Shown: positions 27,027 to 34,547 of the stretch, piece by piece
Position numbering within the stretch: the first letter of the stretch is position 1
Layout: the number at the start of each line of letters is the position of its first letter
NCBI GenBank assembly: GCA_965218625.1
Contig: CBDCLG010000020.1
Span: forward strand, 248,001 to 312,000
Direction: 5' to 3'
From: Bin5 sp965218625
GTDB taxonomy: Bacteria; Chloroflexota; Anaerolineae; Caldilineales; Caldilineaceae
DNA: 64,000 nucleotides
Notes under the pieces: generated by a model
Told to the model about the DNA's origin: nothing
Databases searched by the model: none
The model's input: the letters and a program-made list of their open reading frames with translations, nothing else
Translations under genes and position numbers: made by a program

Positions 27027-27272
27027 TGTTTATCCTTGTTCAACCCAACGAACCTCGATTGCTTCTCGTCCCGATTGTAACAATACACTACGAGTTTGCG
27101 AAAACTCAGAATTAATCCAAGCCAAATTGTGATCGCTCCAGAAATGGGCCCCTAGAAAACCATGAGCTGAGCGACTTGCTCACTTTCTCCTTATCCCCCT
27201 TTGCACATGTCGCCTCCGAGGCGGCAGGGGCCGCCACACTGCAACCCCTCTCCAGAATCTCGCTTCCTGCCC

Positions 27273-28400
27273 CTACCCGCTGGCCCCATCGAACCTGTCC
27301 AGCCGGAACTGCTCGATCGCCTGCCCCGTCCTACCCTCCACCGCCAGCCCGGCAAGAATATCGCCCACCAACGTCGAAAACTTGAAACCGTGCCCCGAGA
27401 ACCCCGCGCCCACCAGCACATTCCCGTTCCCCGGGTGCGGCCCAATCAGAAAATCCCGGTCCGGCGTCATCGTATACATGCACGTCGCGCCGGCAACATA
27501 GCTGAACCCGCCCCCCGGCATGATGCTCTCAAGCCAGCGCCGCAGCTCCTCCCTCTTCTCCTCGTCCAGCGTCCGGTCTACACCGTCGGCCGAGGTCACC
27601 TCGCCCAGCCCGTCATCCGCAACCTTCATCCCCGGACCGTAGTCGGGAAAGCCGTAGAACTGCGTCTCCACATCCCCGTACACCGGCAGACACCCTGGCT
27701 GGTACGCCGCCCTGTCCTCGGGCAGGAAATAGAACTTCTGCTGGCGCGTCACCTCCAGCGGCAATGCAAGCTCCTCCAGCACCGCGGCCGCCCACGGTCC
27801 CGGTGTAATGATCAACTTTTGGCACTCGTAGCGCCCCGCCGACGTCTCCACCAGCGGCCGTTCCCCGCGCAAACTGACGCCCTCGACCCGCACCTCCTCG
27901 TGTATCTCCGCCCCCAGCGCCCGCGCCTGCCTCAAATGCGCCAATACGCAGCGGCCCGCGTCCAGAAACCCGCCCAGCGGCGTCAGACAGGCCGCGCTCT
28001 CTTCCGGCAGCCGCAGCGCCGGAAATCGCGCCGCCACCTCCGCCGCGCTCAGCCGCTCGTGCGCTCGACCCAGAGCCTCCATCACACCAATCTTCCGCTC
28101 CAGGCTCTCGCTCCCACTCCGGCCGAACTGCAGCAGACCCGTCAGCGTCAACAGCTTCTCGCCCGAGCGCGCCTCCAGCTCCCGCCACAGCGGCAGGGCC
28201 GCCTCCGCCATCTCCACGTAAATCGCATCATGATAGAAGTTGCGGTACGCCCGCGAATGCCCGTGCGAGCTGCCCAGCGCATGCCCAATTCGGTGCTGCT
28301 CGATCCCCACCGCGGCCGCCCCCCGCCGCGCCAGGTGATACAGCGCCGCACTCCCCATTCCCCCCAGGCCCACTACTACAAAGTCCGCGCTCGACACCAT
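27273..28400 (-). CDS. FAD-dependent oxidoreductase, sarcosine oxidase / N-methyltryptophan oxidase type
   Basis: A 375-residue flavoenzyme. The FAD-binding start is DFVVVGLGGMGSAALYHLA, followed by the family segment ALGSSHGHSRAYR. TCMYTMTPDRDFLIG holds the Cys that carries covalent flavin in monomeric sarcosine oxidase and MTOX, and the C-terminus has the second dinucleotide-binding piece GFSGHGFKFS. It should oxidise a secondary or N-methyl amine, releasing H2O2. It is followed upstream on the same strand by BKACE and dehydrogenase genes, consistent with amine or quaternary-ammonium catabolism. Confidence 0.9.
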   Translation of the reverse strand: MVSSADFVVVGLGGMGSAALYHLARRGAAAVGIEQHRIGHALGSSHGHSRAYRNFYHDAIYVEMAEAALPLWRELEARSGEKLLTLTGLLQFGRSGSESLERKIGVMEALGRAHERLSAAEVAARFPALRLPEESAACLTPLGGFLDAGRCVLAHLRQARALGAEIHEEVRVEGVSLRGERPLVETSAGRYECQKLIITPGPWAAAVLEELALPLEVTRQQKFYFLPEDRAAYQPGCLPVYGDVETQFYGFPDYGPGMKVADDGLGEVTSADGVDRTLDEEKREELRRWLESIMPGGGFSYVAGATCMYTMTPDRDFLIGPHPGNGNVLVGAGFSGHGFKFSTLVGDILAGLAVEGRTGQAIEQFRLDRFDGASG

Positions 28401-28492
28401 TACCCCCCGAAGCTCACCATCCGAAGCAAAATTCCCACTGTTCCGTTAGAGAGAGACTTCAACCTTCAATCGTAGCAACTATTCACTATTCA

Positions 28493-29437
28493 CTATCCAC
28501 TGAAGTTCAGCATCGCCCTCGTCTCCTCAATCGTCGCCACACCCCGCCCCAGCTCCTCCGCAATCCGCGCGATCCGCGCCACCATCTGCGCATTGCTCTC
28601 CGCCAGCTCACCCCGCTGATAATGAATGCAGTCCTCCAGCCCCGTCCGCACGTGCCCGCCCACCAGCATCGACATCACATTCACGTGCAGCTCCTCCAGC
28701 CCCAACGCGCAGGTCTGAAAAACTGACTCCTCGGGCAGATTGCGCACCATGTAAAGAAAACTGTCCATGCTCGTATTGATGCCGCTCTCCTGCCCGAACA
28801 CCAGCTGCAGAAAATACGGCTTCTCCAGCGCATCGCGCCCGATCAGGTAGTCCAGAATGTCCAGGTGCCCCGGATGATACAGAAACACCTGCGGCTTGAT
28901 CCCTTTCTCACGCAGCCGCAGCGCGGTCCGCTCCGAACTGTCGAACGTCGCCAGCGTCACCTTGCTCGGTCCCCCGCCGCCGCCCGTATACGCCGCGCCC
29001 CCGCGAAATGTCATCGGGCCCGGATTGAACGCCATGATGTCCGGCCCCGCCTCGATCGGCGCCGACCGGTAAAGATGCGCCGTGCCCTCAAGTCCAGACC
29101 CCGCTGTATCCACATCCGCAAAACCCTGCGAATTGTCGACCAAAATCTGCGGCGCCTTCGCCCGCATCAACGCATTGATCTCACGGTACCGCTCGGCATC
29201 GTGCGCAGCCTGCGTCGGGTCATCCGCCTGCCGCGCGTGAATATGGACGATCGTCGCGCCCGCCTCGAAGACCGCAGCCGCCGCCGCCGCCTGCTCCTCC
29301 GCCGTCACCGGCACCGCCGGATTCTCGCTCTTCTGATGCCCGCCCGTCACCACCGCGCTGATGATCACCGGCGGCATCCCCTCGCGGATATGCCGCACAT
29401 ATTCCCGCTGGTCCGCGTAATCCCAGGTTGTCTGCAT
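28493..29437 (-). CDS. BKACE-type beta-keto acid cleavage enzyme (DUF849)
   Basis: A 314-residue TIM-barrel protein of the BKACE family, which splits a beta-keto acid with acetyl-CoA into a CoA ester and acetoacetate. The zinc-binding HIHAR is present in ATIVHIHAR, with MSMLVGGHVRTGLED near the C-terminus carrying the conserved loop. The start is the ATG at 29437 after GGGGTGGAAT. Family members act on 3-keto-5-aminohexanoate, dehydrocarnitine and others; the sarcosine-oxidase-like neighbour makes an amine-bearing substrate plausible. The 92 bp downstream of it contains an ATTCACTATTCACTATCCAC repeat. Confidence 0.9.
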   Translation of the reverse strand: MQTTWDYADQREYVRHIREGMPPVIISAVVTGGHQKSENPAVPVTAEEQAAAAAAVFEAGATIVHIHARQADDPTQAAHDAERYREINALMRAKAPQILVDNSQGFADVDTAGSGLEGTAHLYRSAPIEAGPDIMAFNPGPMTFRGGAAYTGGGGGPSKVTLATFDSSERTALRLREKGIKPQVFLYHPGHLDILDYLIGRDALEKPYFLQLVFGQESGINTSMDSFLYMVRNLPEESVFQTCALGLEELHVNVMSMLVGGHVRTGLEDCIHYQRGELAESNAQMVARIARIAEELGRGVATIEETRAMLNFSG

Positions 29438-29457
29438 TATTCCACCCCGCCCCGCCC

Positions 29458-30547
29458 TCAGTTGGGTACGATCACTCCCTTGACAAACCCCTCCAGCTCG
29501 ATCTCACCGCCCGCCGCCAGCACAGCCGTTTCCGCCTCTTCCAGCGAAAACCTGTGCGTCACCATCTTCTCGATCGGATACCGTCCCGACTCCACCACCT
29601 TGATCGCCGCCCGCACCGCCGCCGTATCGTGCGAATTCACACCCTGCACCCGCAGCTCCTTCACCGGCATCAAGCTCGCAACAAGTCTCGCCTCCTCCGC
29701 GCCCGTATTCGAGCCCACAACCACCGTCCCCAGCGGCCGCGCCAGCTCCAGCGCCAGGCCCAGCGACGCCGTCGCGCCCGTAACGTCCACAACCACGTCC
29801 GCCAGCGCCCCGTCCGTCAGCGCTTCGACCGCGCCAACCGCGTCCTCCTCCTCCAAATTGACCGTATCCGTCGCGCCAAACTCGCTCGCCAGCGCCAGGC
29901 GGTGCTCGTCCCGCGACAGCCCCAGCGCCACGATGCGCGCCGCGCCGGCCTCCCGCGCCGCCAGCACCGCCGCCAGCCCCTGCCCGCCCGGCCCAACTAC
30001 CACCACCGTATCCCCGATCGCCGCCCCACCAACGGTCCGCACCCAGCGCAGACCGTTGCCGATATTCGCGCACGTCATCGCTGCCGCCGCCGCCGGCACA
30101 TCCGGCCGAAATGCGGTGCACGCGCGCGTTCGGCGCCAAATACATGTGCTCGCTGTACGCGCCCCACAGATGCGGCGGCACGCTGCACGGTGTCGGCCCG
30201 CCGTAACCCTGTTGCTCGAGGCAGAAACGGTACTCGCCCACGAGACACCAGCGGCAGTGCCCGCATCCAAACAGGTGCTCCACGATCACGCGGTCGCCCA
30301 CCTTCACACCCCAGCGCGCCGCCGCCCGGCTCCCAATCTCGGCAACATGGCCGACCAGCTCGTGCCCCAAGATCAGCGGAAACCGGCTCGCATCCGTCCA
30401 GTCATAAATGCGCGGATCGCTGCCGCACACCCCGCACATCTCCACCCGTAGCAGCCCGTCCTCCTCGCCAATATCCGGCAGCGCAAACTCCTGCAACTCC
30501 ATCTGCCGCCGGGCCACCGCCACCGCCGCCCAAACCTTCTTCCCCAC
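29458..30547 (-). pseudogene. Zinc-dependent alcohol dehydrogenase family gene with one frameshift
   Basis: A medium-chain dehydrogenase. From a GTG at 30547 (AGGGGGG upstream) the frame gives the catalytic domain: MCGVCGSDPRIYDW, ILGHELVGHVAEIG, the structural-zinc Cys set CGHCRWCLVGEYRFC, and ends sensibly at NARVHRIS. From there the match continues in the next frame as PDVPAAAAAMTCANIG, the NAD(P) fold VVVVGPGGQGLAAV and the C-terminus ending KGVIVPN. A single extra base in the GGCCGG stretch at about 30101-30108 explains it. All catalytic residues are otherwise intact, so this could be a sequencing indel in a live gene. It lies 20 bp upstream of the BKACE gene, probably same operon. Confidence 0.8.
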
Positions 30548-30601
30548 CGCAATTCCCCCCCTCCCGTAGACCCCTCCCATCAAAAAACTAGAAACTGAAA
30601 A

Positions 30602-31057
30602 CTAGAAAACACCAGTCCGCCCGCCAGGGCGCAGCGGATGCTGCCATCGAAGTCCCGGGAAACGGGAAAAGTCGGAGTCGGTCGAAACCATGGTGCATCC
30701 GTGCTCGATGGCGATCGCAGCATGCTGGGCGTCGGCCACCAGCTTCCCGGTCGCTCCGGACTCGCGGCACAGTCGTTCGAATATTTGCAGATGATCGGGA
30801 CCGGGACCGACGATGCGCGCGGTCGGGCGTTCGATCAGCGCGGACACAAATGCGAAGGATTGGTCGAGCGTGGATGGGGGGTCGAAGACTCGCGGGTTGG
30901 TTACCACGCGGACGAAACCGGACAGCACGAGGACGGAGAGGGCGAAGGGTTCCGGTCCGGTCGCCAGACGAGTGATCCACTTCGCATACTCGGGGTGTTC
31001 CGGAGCGGAGTCCTCGACGTGGGCGTATATCAGGACATTCACGTCGGGAAGCAGCAT
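30602..31057 (-). CDS. vapC: VapC-type PIN-domain toxin
   Basis: A 151-residue PIN domain. The acidic catalytic residues are visible: Asp in LLPDVNVLIYAH at the N-terminus, Asp in LVADAQHAAIA, and Asp residues in VSTDSDFSRFPG. Such proteins are Mg2+-dependent ribonucleases that block translation. It starts 6 bp after the antitoxin gene, with GGGGAAG upstream. The stop codon lies in a T-rich gene-end repeat (30582-30610), so the last residues come from repeat sequence. Confidence 0.88.
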   Translation of the reverse strand: MLLPDVNVLIYAHVEDSAPEHPEYAKWITRLATGPEPFALSVLVLSGFVRVVTNPRVFDPPSTLDQSFAFVSALIERPTARIVGPGPDHLQIFERLCRESGATGKLVADAQHAAIAIEHGCTMVSTDSDFSRFPGLRWQHPLRPGGRTGVF

Positions 31058-31063
31058 CCCGGG

Positions 31064-31321
31064 TCACCGCTTCCCCTGCCCGAACCGCGATTCATCATCC
31101 TGTGAGTCAAGCGCTCTCGGCCGGTCAAGATCGACGCCCGGGCGGGCATGAACGCCGCGCACGGTCACCAGCCGGAACGGCGGCGACTCCGACGGCTCAC
31201 GACGCTTCAGAGCGTCATCCAATGTCTGGGCGATAAAGGCGCTCACGCTGATTCCGCGGGCTTCAGCCGCCCGTCGCACCTGCTTTGCAAGCCGGTCGTC
31301 AAGGGAGATAGTGGTCCTCAT
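31064..31321 (-). CDS. vapB: Ribbon-helix-helix antitoxin, VapB type
   Basis: An 85-residue protein with an N-terminal ribbon-helix-helix DNA-binding part (MRTTISLDDRLAKQVRRAAE, then GISVSAFIAQTLDDAL). The C-terminal half is polar and would bind the toxin. It is directly followed by the PIN-domain gene, the standard antitoxin-first order. Ribbon-helix-helix antitoxins normally repress their own operon by binding palindromes near the promoter. Confidence 0.85.
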   Translation of the reverse strand: MRTTISLDDRLAKQVRRAAEARGISVSAFIAQTLDDALKRREPSESPPFRLVTVRGVHARPGVDLDRPRALDSQDDESRFGQGKR

Positions 31322-31447
31322 GATGCACAGCCTAACATATCTTCATCACTGCATCAACGCCAGCTGCCGCTTCTCCATCCTGTGCGTCCCAACGACAACC
31401 GCCGCCAAAGACTCCCGCCCCCGCGGAGCCCCTTCCCAACGAAAAAC

Positions 31448-31632
31448 CAGGGCTCGTTGACATTTGTCTGAACTTTGATTTTTCTGATTCATATGATGGA
31501 CATGATGAACGGCGCTAGCTCCCGAGGTGGGCTTCGTACACGAGAATCAGGTGAATCAGAGTCCAAACTGTTCTCAGACAACCTATAGATGCCGCCTCTT
31601 TGAATGGTTTTTTGAAACGTCAACGAGACCTA
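31448..31632 (+). repeat. MITE-like element, copy 2
   Basis: A 181-bp element (31450-31630). The left end is GGGCTCGTTGACATTT, the right end AAACGTCAACGAGACC-TA. The left flank is CA where TA is expected. No coding capacity. It contains the 9-base-periodic block TGATTTTTCTGATTCATATG and, inverted further on, GAATCAGGTGAATCAG, so the element can fold into a long hairpin. It lies between the VapB gene and the SDR gene. Confidence 0.88.
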
Positions 31633-31643
31633 GAAACGAAGAA

Positions 31644-32441
31644 CTAAAAACCACATGTCAGTCCACCGTCCACCAACAGATTCACACCGTTGACATACTT
31701 CGCCTCATCCGACGCCAGGTACAGCGCCGCATACGCCACGTCCCACGCATCCCCCATCTTCCCTGTCGGACACATCGCGTCCCGCTGCCGGATCATCTCC
31801 TCAACGCCCTCGTCCGAATAGGCCTCCTGCAGCCCCTGCGTGATGAACGGCGTATTCATCAGCCCCGGCAGCACACAGTTCGCCCGGATCCCCTTCGCCG
31901 CATACTGCACCGCAATATTCTGCGTCAGCTGGATCACCGCCCCCTTCGACGCATTGTACGAGACGCTCGGATACCCCGTATAGCGGATCCCCGCGATCGA
32001 CGAAATGTTCACGATCGCGCCGCCCCCCTGCGCCTCCATCTGCGGGATCGCGTGCTTGCACGTCAGAAACATCCCCTTCACGTTCACCGCCATCAGCCGG
32101 TCCCAGTTCTCCTCGCAGATCTCCACCGGGCCGCCCACCTCGATGATGCCCACATTATTGTGCAGAATATCGATCCGGCCGTACCTCTCGATGCAAGCCG
32201 CGGTCATCGCCTCCACGGCCGCGCCGTCGCTCACATCCGCCTTGTACGCGGAGCAATCGCCCCCTTCGCCTTCGATCAAGCGCTTCGTCTCCTCTGCCGC
32301 TTCCAGGTTGTAGTCGACCAGAAAGACCTGCGCGCCCTCCCGTGCGTACAGCGCCGCCGTCGCCTTCCCGTTGCCCCAGCCCGGCCCCACCGACCCGGCC
32401 CCGGTCACCAGCGCTACCTTCCCCTTGACTCGATCGCTCAT
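31644..32441 (-). CDS. Short-chain dehydrogenase/reductase (SDR) family protein
   Basis: A 265-residue classical SDR: cofactor-binding VALVTGAGSVGPGWGNGKA, HNNVGIIEVGG (NNVG in place of NNAG), catalytic Ser in NISSIAG, and YNASK with the catalytic Tyr and Lys. VLPGLMNTPF is the usual Pro-Gly segment and VNGVNLLVDGG the C-terminal one. Asp in LVDYN after strand 2 suggests NAD+ preference. The ATG at 32441 follows GAGGTGGAG. The GSVGPGWGNG insertion in the glycine loop is typical of one SDR subgroup. Substrate unknown. Confidence 0.9.
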   Translation of the reverse strand: MSDRVKGKVALVTGAGSVGPGWGNGKATAALYAREGAQVFLVDYNLEAAEETKRLIEGEGGDCSAYKADVSDGAAVEAMTAACIERYGRIDILHNNVGIIEVGGPVEICEENWDRLMAVNVKGMFLTCKHAIPQMEAQGGGAIVNISSIAGIRYTGYPSVSYNASKGAVIQLTQNIAVQYAAKGIRANCVLPGLMNTPFITQGLQEAYSDEGVEEMIRQRDAMCPTGKMGDAWDVAYAALYLASDEAKYVNGVNLLVDGGLTCGF

Positions 32442-32517
32442 CTCCACCTCACATTCTCATCTGTCATATCTCGGTAACTCCGCTTCGGCTGAATCCCCGG
32501 ATTTGCTGCGCAGATGC

Positions 32518-33384
32518 TCAAAACTTCCCCAGCTTCTCAAGCTCTTCCCTCCTGATGTGAAAGCTGTGTTGGTCCGTCGGAAACGTCTCCCCCACCACGT
32601 CGCCCTTGTACGAAAGGAAAGCCCCCAGAATCAGCTCGTTCAAATTCAGGTACTTCTTCACGAACTTCGGTGTGAAACGGTCGAACAGGCCGATGATGTC
32701 ATGGGCGACCAGTCCCTGTCCGTCGCAGTGGACACCCGCCCCGTAGCTGATCGTGGGAACAGTCAGCTGCTCGGTAACGATCTTTGCCACCGACGCGGGA
32801 ACGCACTCCAAAATGATCAGAAAAGCCCCCGCCTCCTCCAGCAACAGCGCATCCTCAATGATCTGCCGCGCAGTCGCCGCATCGCTGCCCTGTACCTTCA
32901 GCCCGCCCAGCATCGAAATCGCCTGCGGGGTCAGTCCAATATGCCCGACGACCGGTATCGCTGCCCTGTGTATCGCCTTCACGATATGCGTTACATTTGC
33001 CCCGCCCTCCACTTTGACTGCATCCGCTCTTCCCTCCTTCATAAACCGGCCCGCGTTGAATATGGCGTCCCGCTCGGACACGTTATAGGACATGAACGGC
33101 ATATCCGCCACGACAAAGCTGTATCGGACCGCACGCGTCACCGCCTTCGTATGGTACAACATCTCATCTACGGTGACCGGGATCGTGTCGTCATATCCCA
33201 ATACCGTCATCGCCAGCGAATCGCCCACCAGGATCATATCGAGGCCGGCGCGGTCGGCAAGCAGTCCCAGCGGGTAATCGGGAATGCTCAGCATCGTGAT
33301 CTTCCTGCTTTCACGCTTCATCTTCTGGATATCCGCAATCGTCACCTTCGTGCGGTCGCGGTTTTCCGGTATCTGAGTCGCCAT
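32518..33384 (-). CDS. panB: 3-methyl-2-oxobutanoate hydroxymethyltransferase (PanB) family
   Basis: A 288-residue TIM-barrel enzyme of the ketopantoate hydroxymethyltransferase family, first step of pantothenate synthesis. Metal-binding and substrate motifs: ILVGDSLAMTVLGYDDTIPV with the conserved GDS, DAVKVEGG, GHIGLTPQ, and the catalytic Glu in FLIILECVPA. AAGGGAAAGACG precedes the ATG. No panC or panD is adjacent. The SDR neighbour is 76 bp downstream on the same strand. The location among catabolic genes leaves open a paralog with another keto acid as substrate. Confidence 0.85.
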   Translation of the reverse strand: MATQIPENRDRTKVTIADIQKMKRESRKITMLSIPDYPLGLLADRAGLDMILVGDSLAMTVLGYDDTIPVTVDEMLYHTKAVTRAVRYSFVVADMPFMSYNVSERDAIFNAGRFMKEGRADAVKVEGGANVTHIVKAIHRAAIPVVGHIGLTPQAISMLGGLKVQGSDAATARQIIEDALLLEEAGAFLIILECVPASVAKIVTEQLTVPTISYGAGVHCDGQGLVAHDIIGLFDRFTPKFVKKYLNLNELILGAFLSYKGDVVGETFPTDQHSFHIRREELEKLGKF

Positions 33385-33639
33385 CGTCTTTCCCTTGAGC
33401 TATCCGCTGCCTGGTCTCGTCTGCCTGTGCAGAAACCGCTGCTGGTACTGGCGGTGGAGGGCCAAGCCAACCCGAAGTCTGGACGGCGCCGAAGGTTCAG
33501 GGACCCGAACGAATCTGTGCCCGCCCGACCCGGGCCGGCGAAGACCAGGCCGCCTTCCGCTCGCCCACCGATCCGCCGCGGCCATCGCCGAGCCCCGTAT
33601 GCACGTCTGTCCCACGGAAGTAGAGATTGAGATTCTCGC
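33385..33639. other. Intergenic stretch upstream of panB, nothing supported
   Basis: High-GC sequence without a supported gene. Short open frames on both strands lack ribosome binding sites. No convincing promoter or hairpin was found. Confidence 0.45.
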
Positions 33640-33960
33640 CTACCACGAAACAGGCTTAAAGTGATACTTGTAATGAAACAAGGAATCGATATCCGGAAAC
33701 TCTACCACCCGCACCGGCGTCTCCCCACCCTCGAAAACCCCTCGCCGGCACTCTAACCGGCGCACGTAGCGGAATTGGCCCGCTGTACAGCGTCGAATCC
33801 CGCGTCGGCTCGCTCCCATCCAGCGTGTACCGGATCTCAGGCCGCCACACCGGACAGATCAACCCAAAGATCGCCATCTCATCCGACGCATGGTACATCC
33901 CAGAATTGACCGTCACTTACCGCCCGTAGAACTCGACTAGGCTTCTCGGCTCGCGGCACG
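33640..33960 (-). pseudogene. Decayed duplicate of the sulfatase 3' end
   Basis: Minus-strand translation matches the last ~110 residues of the intact sulfatase at 34548-36233. VEFYGR is followed by a TAA where the intact gene has Gln, then VTVNSGMYHASDE, ICPVWRPEIRYTLDGSEPTR and DSTLYSGPIPL, then a frameshift, and EGGETPVRVVEFPDIDSLFH in another frame. The DNA similarity includes the shared stop region. It is the remnant of a tandem copy of the sulfatase gene whose 5' part is gone. Confidence 0.85.
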
Positions 33961-34145
33961 CTATCGTCTGCCGCGCGACCCTTTTTCCTAATGAGGGCCT
34001 TGGCATCGAAAGGGAATGAGACATTTGACTCTGCAATAAATCAGTTTTGCACGGCTTGGCAAGTCCAGTAAAATTATCCCACTCGGTCTAAGACGACAAA
34101 GAGCCAGACGAGTCGCACAAAACCCCCAACCAAAGGAGACCATTG

Positions 34146-34205
34146 GTGAAAGACCGAACACTTGAAGGAGAGAATGAAACCGAAGAAGAAAAGGGGCAGA
34201 AATGA
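34146..34205 (+). CDS. Possible 19-residue leader peptide
   Basis: A GTG with AAAGGAG eight bases upstream opens a 19-codon frame that ends in a TGA overlapping the ATG of the next gene (ATGA). The product is very acidic/basic (VKDRTLEGENETEEEKGQK). The good ribosome binding site and the coupled stop-start suggest it may be translated, but there is no other support. Confidence 0.3.
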   Translation: MKDRTLEGENETEEEKGQK

Positions 34206-34384
34206 CTGCCTCAACAGAACATGGAGAACGTCTGGCTAGACTAGAAGGGGCCTACGATCACCTGGCCACGAAAGCCGATATAGCTGAATTGCGTTCCGAA
34301 CTCCGAAGCCTGAAGTGGTTCATAGCCGTAAGCGTCGCCGGCGCTGGCGTGATTGCCTCGATAATTGCCATAATCGTTCCCTAG
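34202..34384 (+). CDS. Small membrane-anchored coiled-coil protein, 60 residues
   Basis: The ATG follows AAGGGGCAGA. Residues about 5-35 form a charged helix (GERLARLEGAYDHLATKADI) and the C-terminus is one hydrophobic span ending IIAIIVP. The layout (short coiled coil, then C-terminal membrane helix) resembles small XhlA-like or coiled-coil tail-anchored proteins, but no family is assigned. It stands alone between the sulfatase remnant and the intact sulfatase, on the opposite strand. Confidence 0.55.
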   Translation: MTASTEHGERLARLEGAYDHLATKADIAELRSELRSLKWFIAVSVAGAGVIASIIAIIVP

Positions 34385-34502
34385 TGAACATCCAGATATC
34401 TCCCAACTTTGAGGCGTAGGAGCTAAACCCTGTGCCTCTTTTCTATTCCAAACGCCCCAAAAGCCAACCGCTCCCCCCCGCCTTCCCACCAATACCATCG
34501 CA

Positions 34503-34540
34503 CAGAAAACTAAAAGCTAGAAACTCAAAACCAATAACTG
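34503..34540. repeat. T/A-rich gene-end repeat, unoccupied MITE-type target
   Basis: Sequence CAGAAAACTAAAAGC-TA-GAAACTCAAAACCAATAACT just past the sulfatase stop. The same string flanks MITE copy 4 (split at the TA) and recurs, with variations, at 30582-30610, 48985-49008 and 62751-62785. On the minus strand it reads as a T-rich tail after the coding sequence. Confidence 0.7.
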
Positions 34541-34547
34541 CCGCTCC

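Noticed and set aside
28479..28500. ATTCACTATTCACTATCCAC as a regulator-binding direct repeat
   Set aside because: It lies just past a stop codon rather than upstream of a start, and resembles other gene-end repeats here.
31527..32477. 316-codon open frame starting in MITE copy 2
   Set aside because: Begins in the non-coding element and runs antisense to the SDR gene; similar 'FVHENQVNQSPNCSQ' starts arise from every MITE copy because the element itself is read.
33385..33640. Possible extra small gene upstream of panB
   Set aside because: Open frames here lack ribosome binding sites and any recognisable product.
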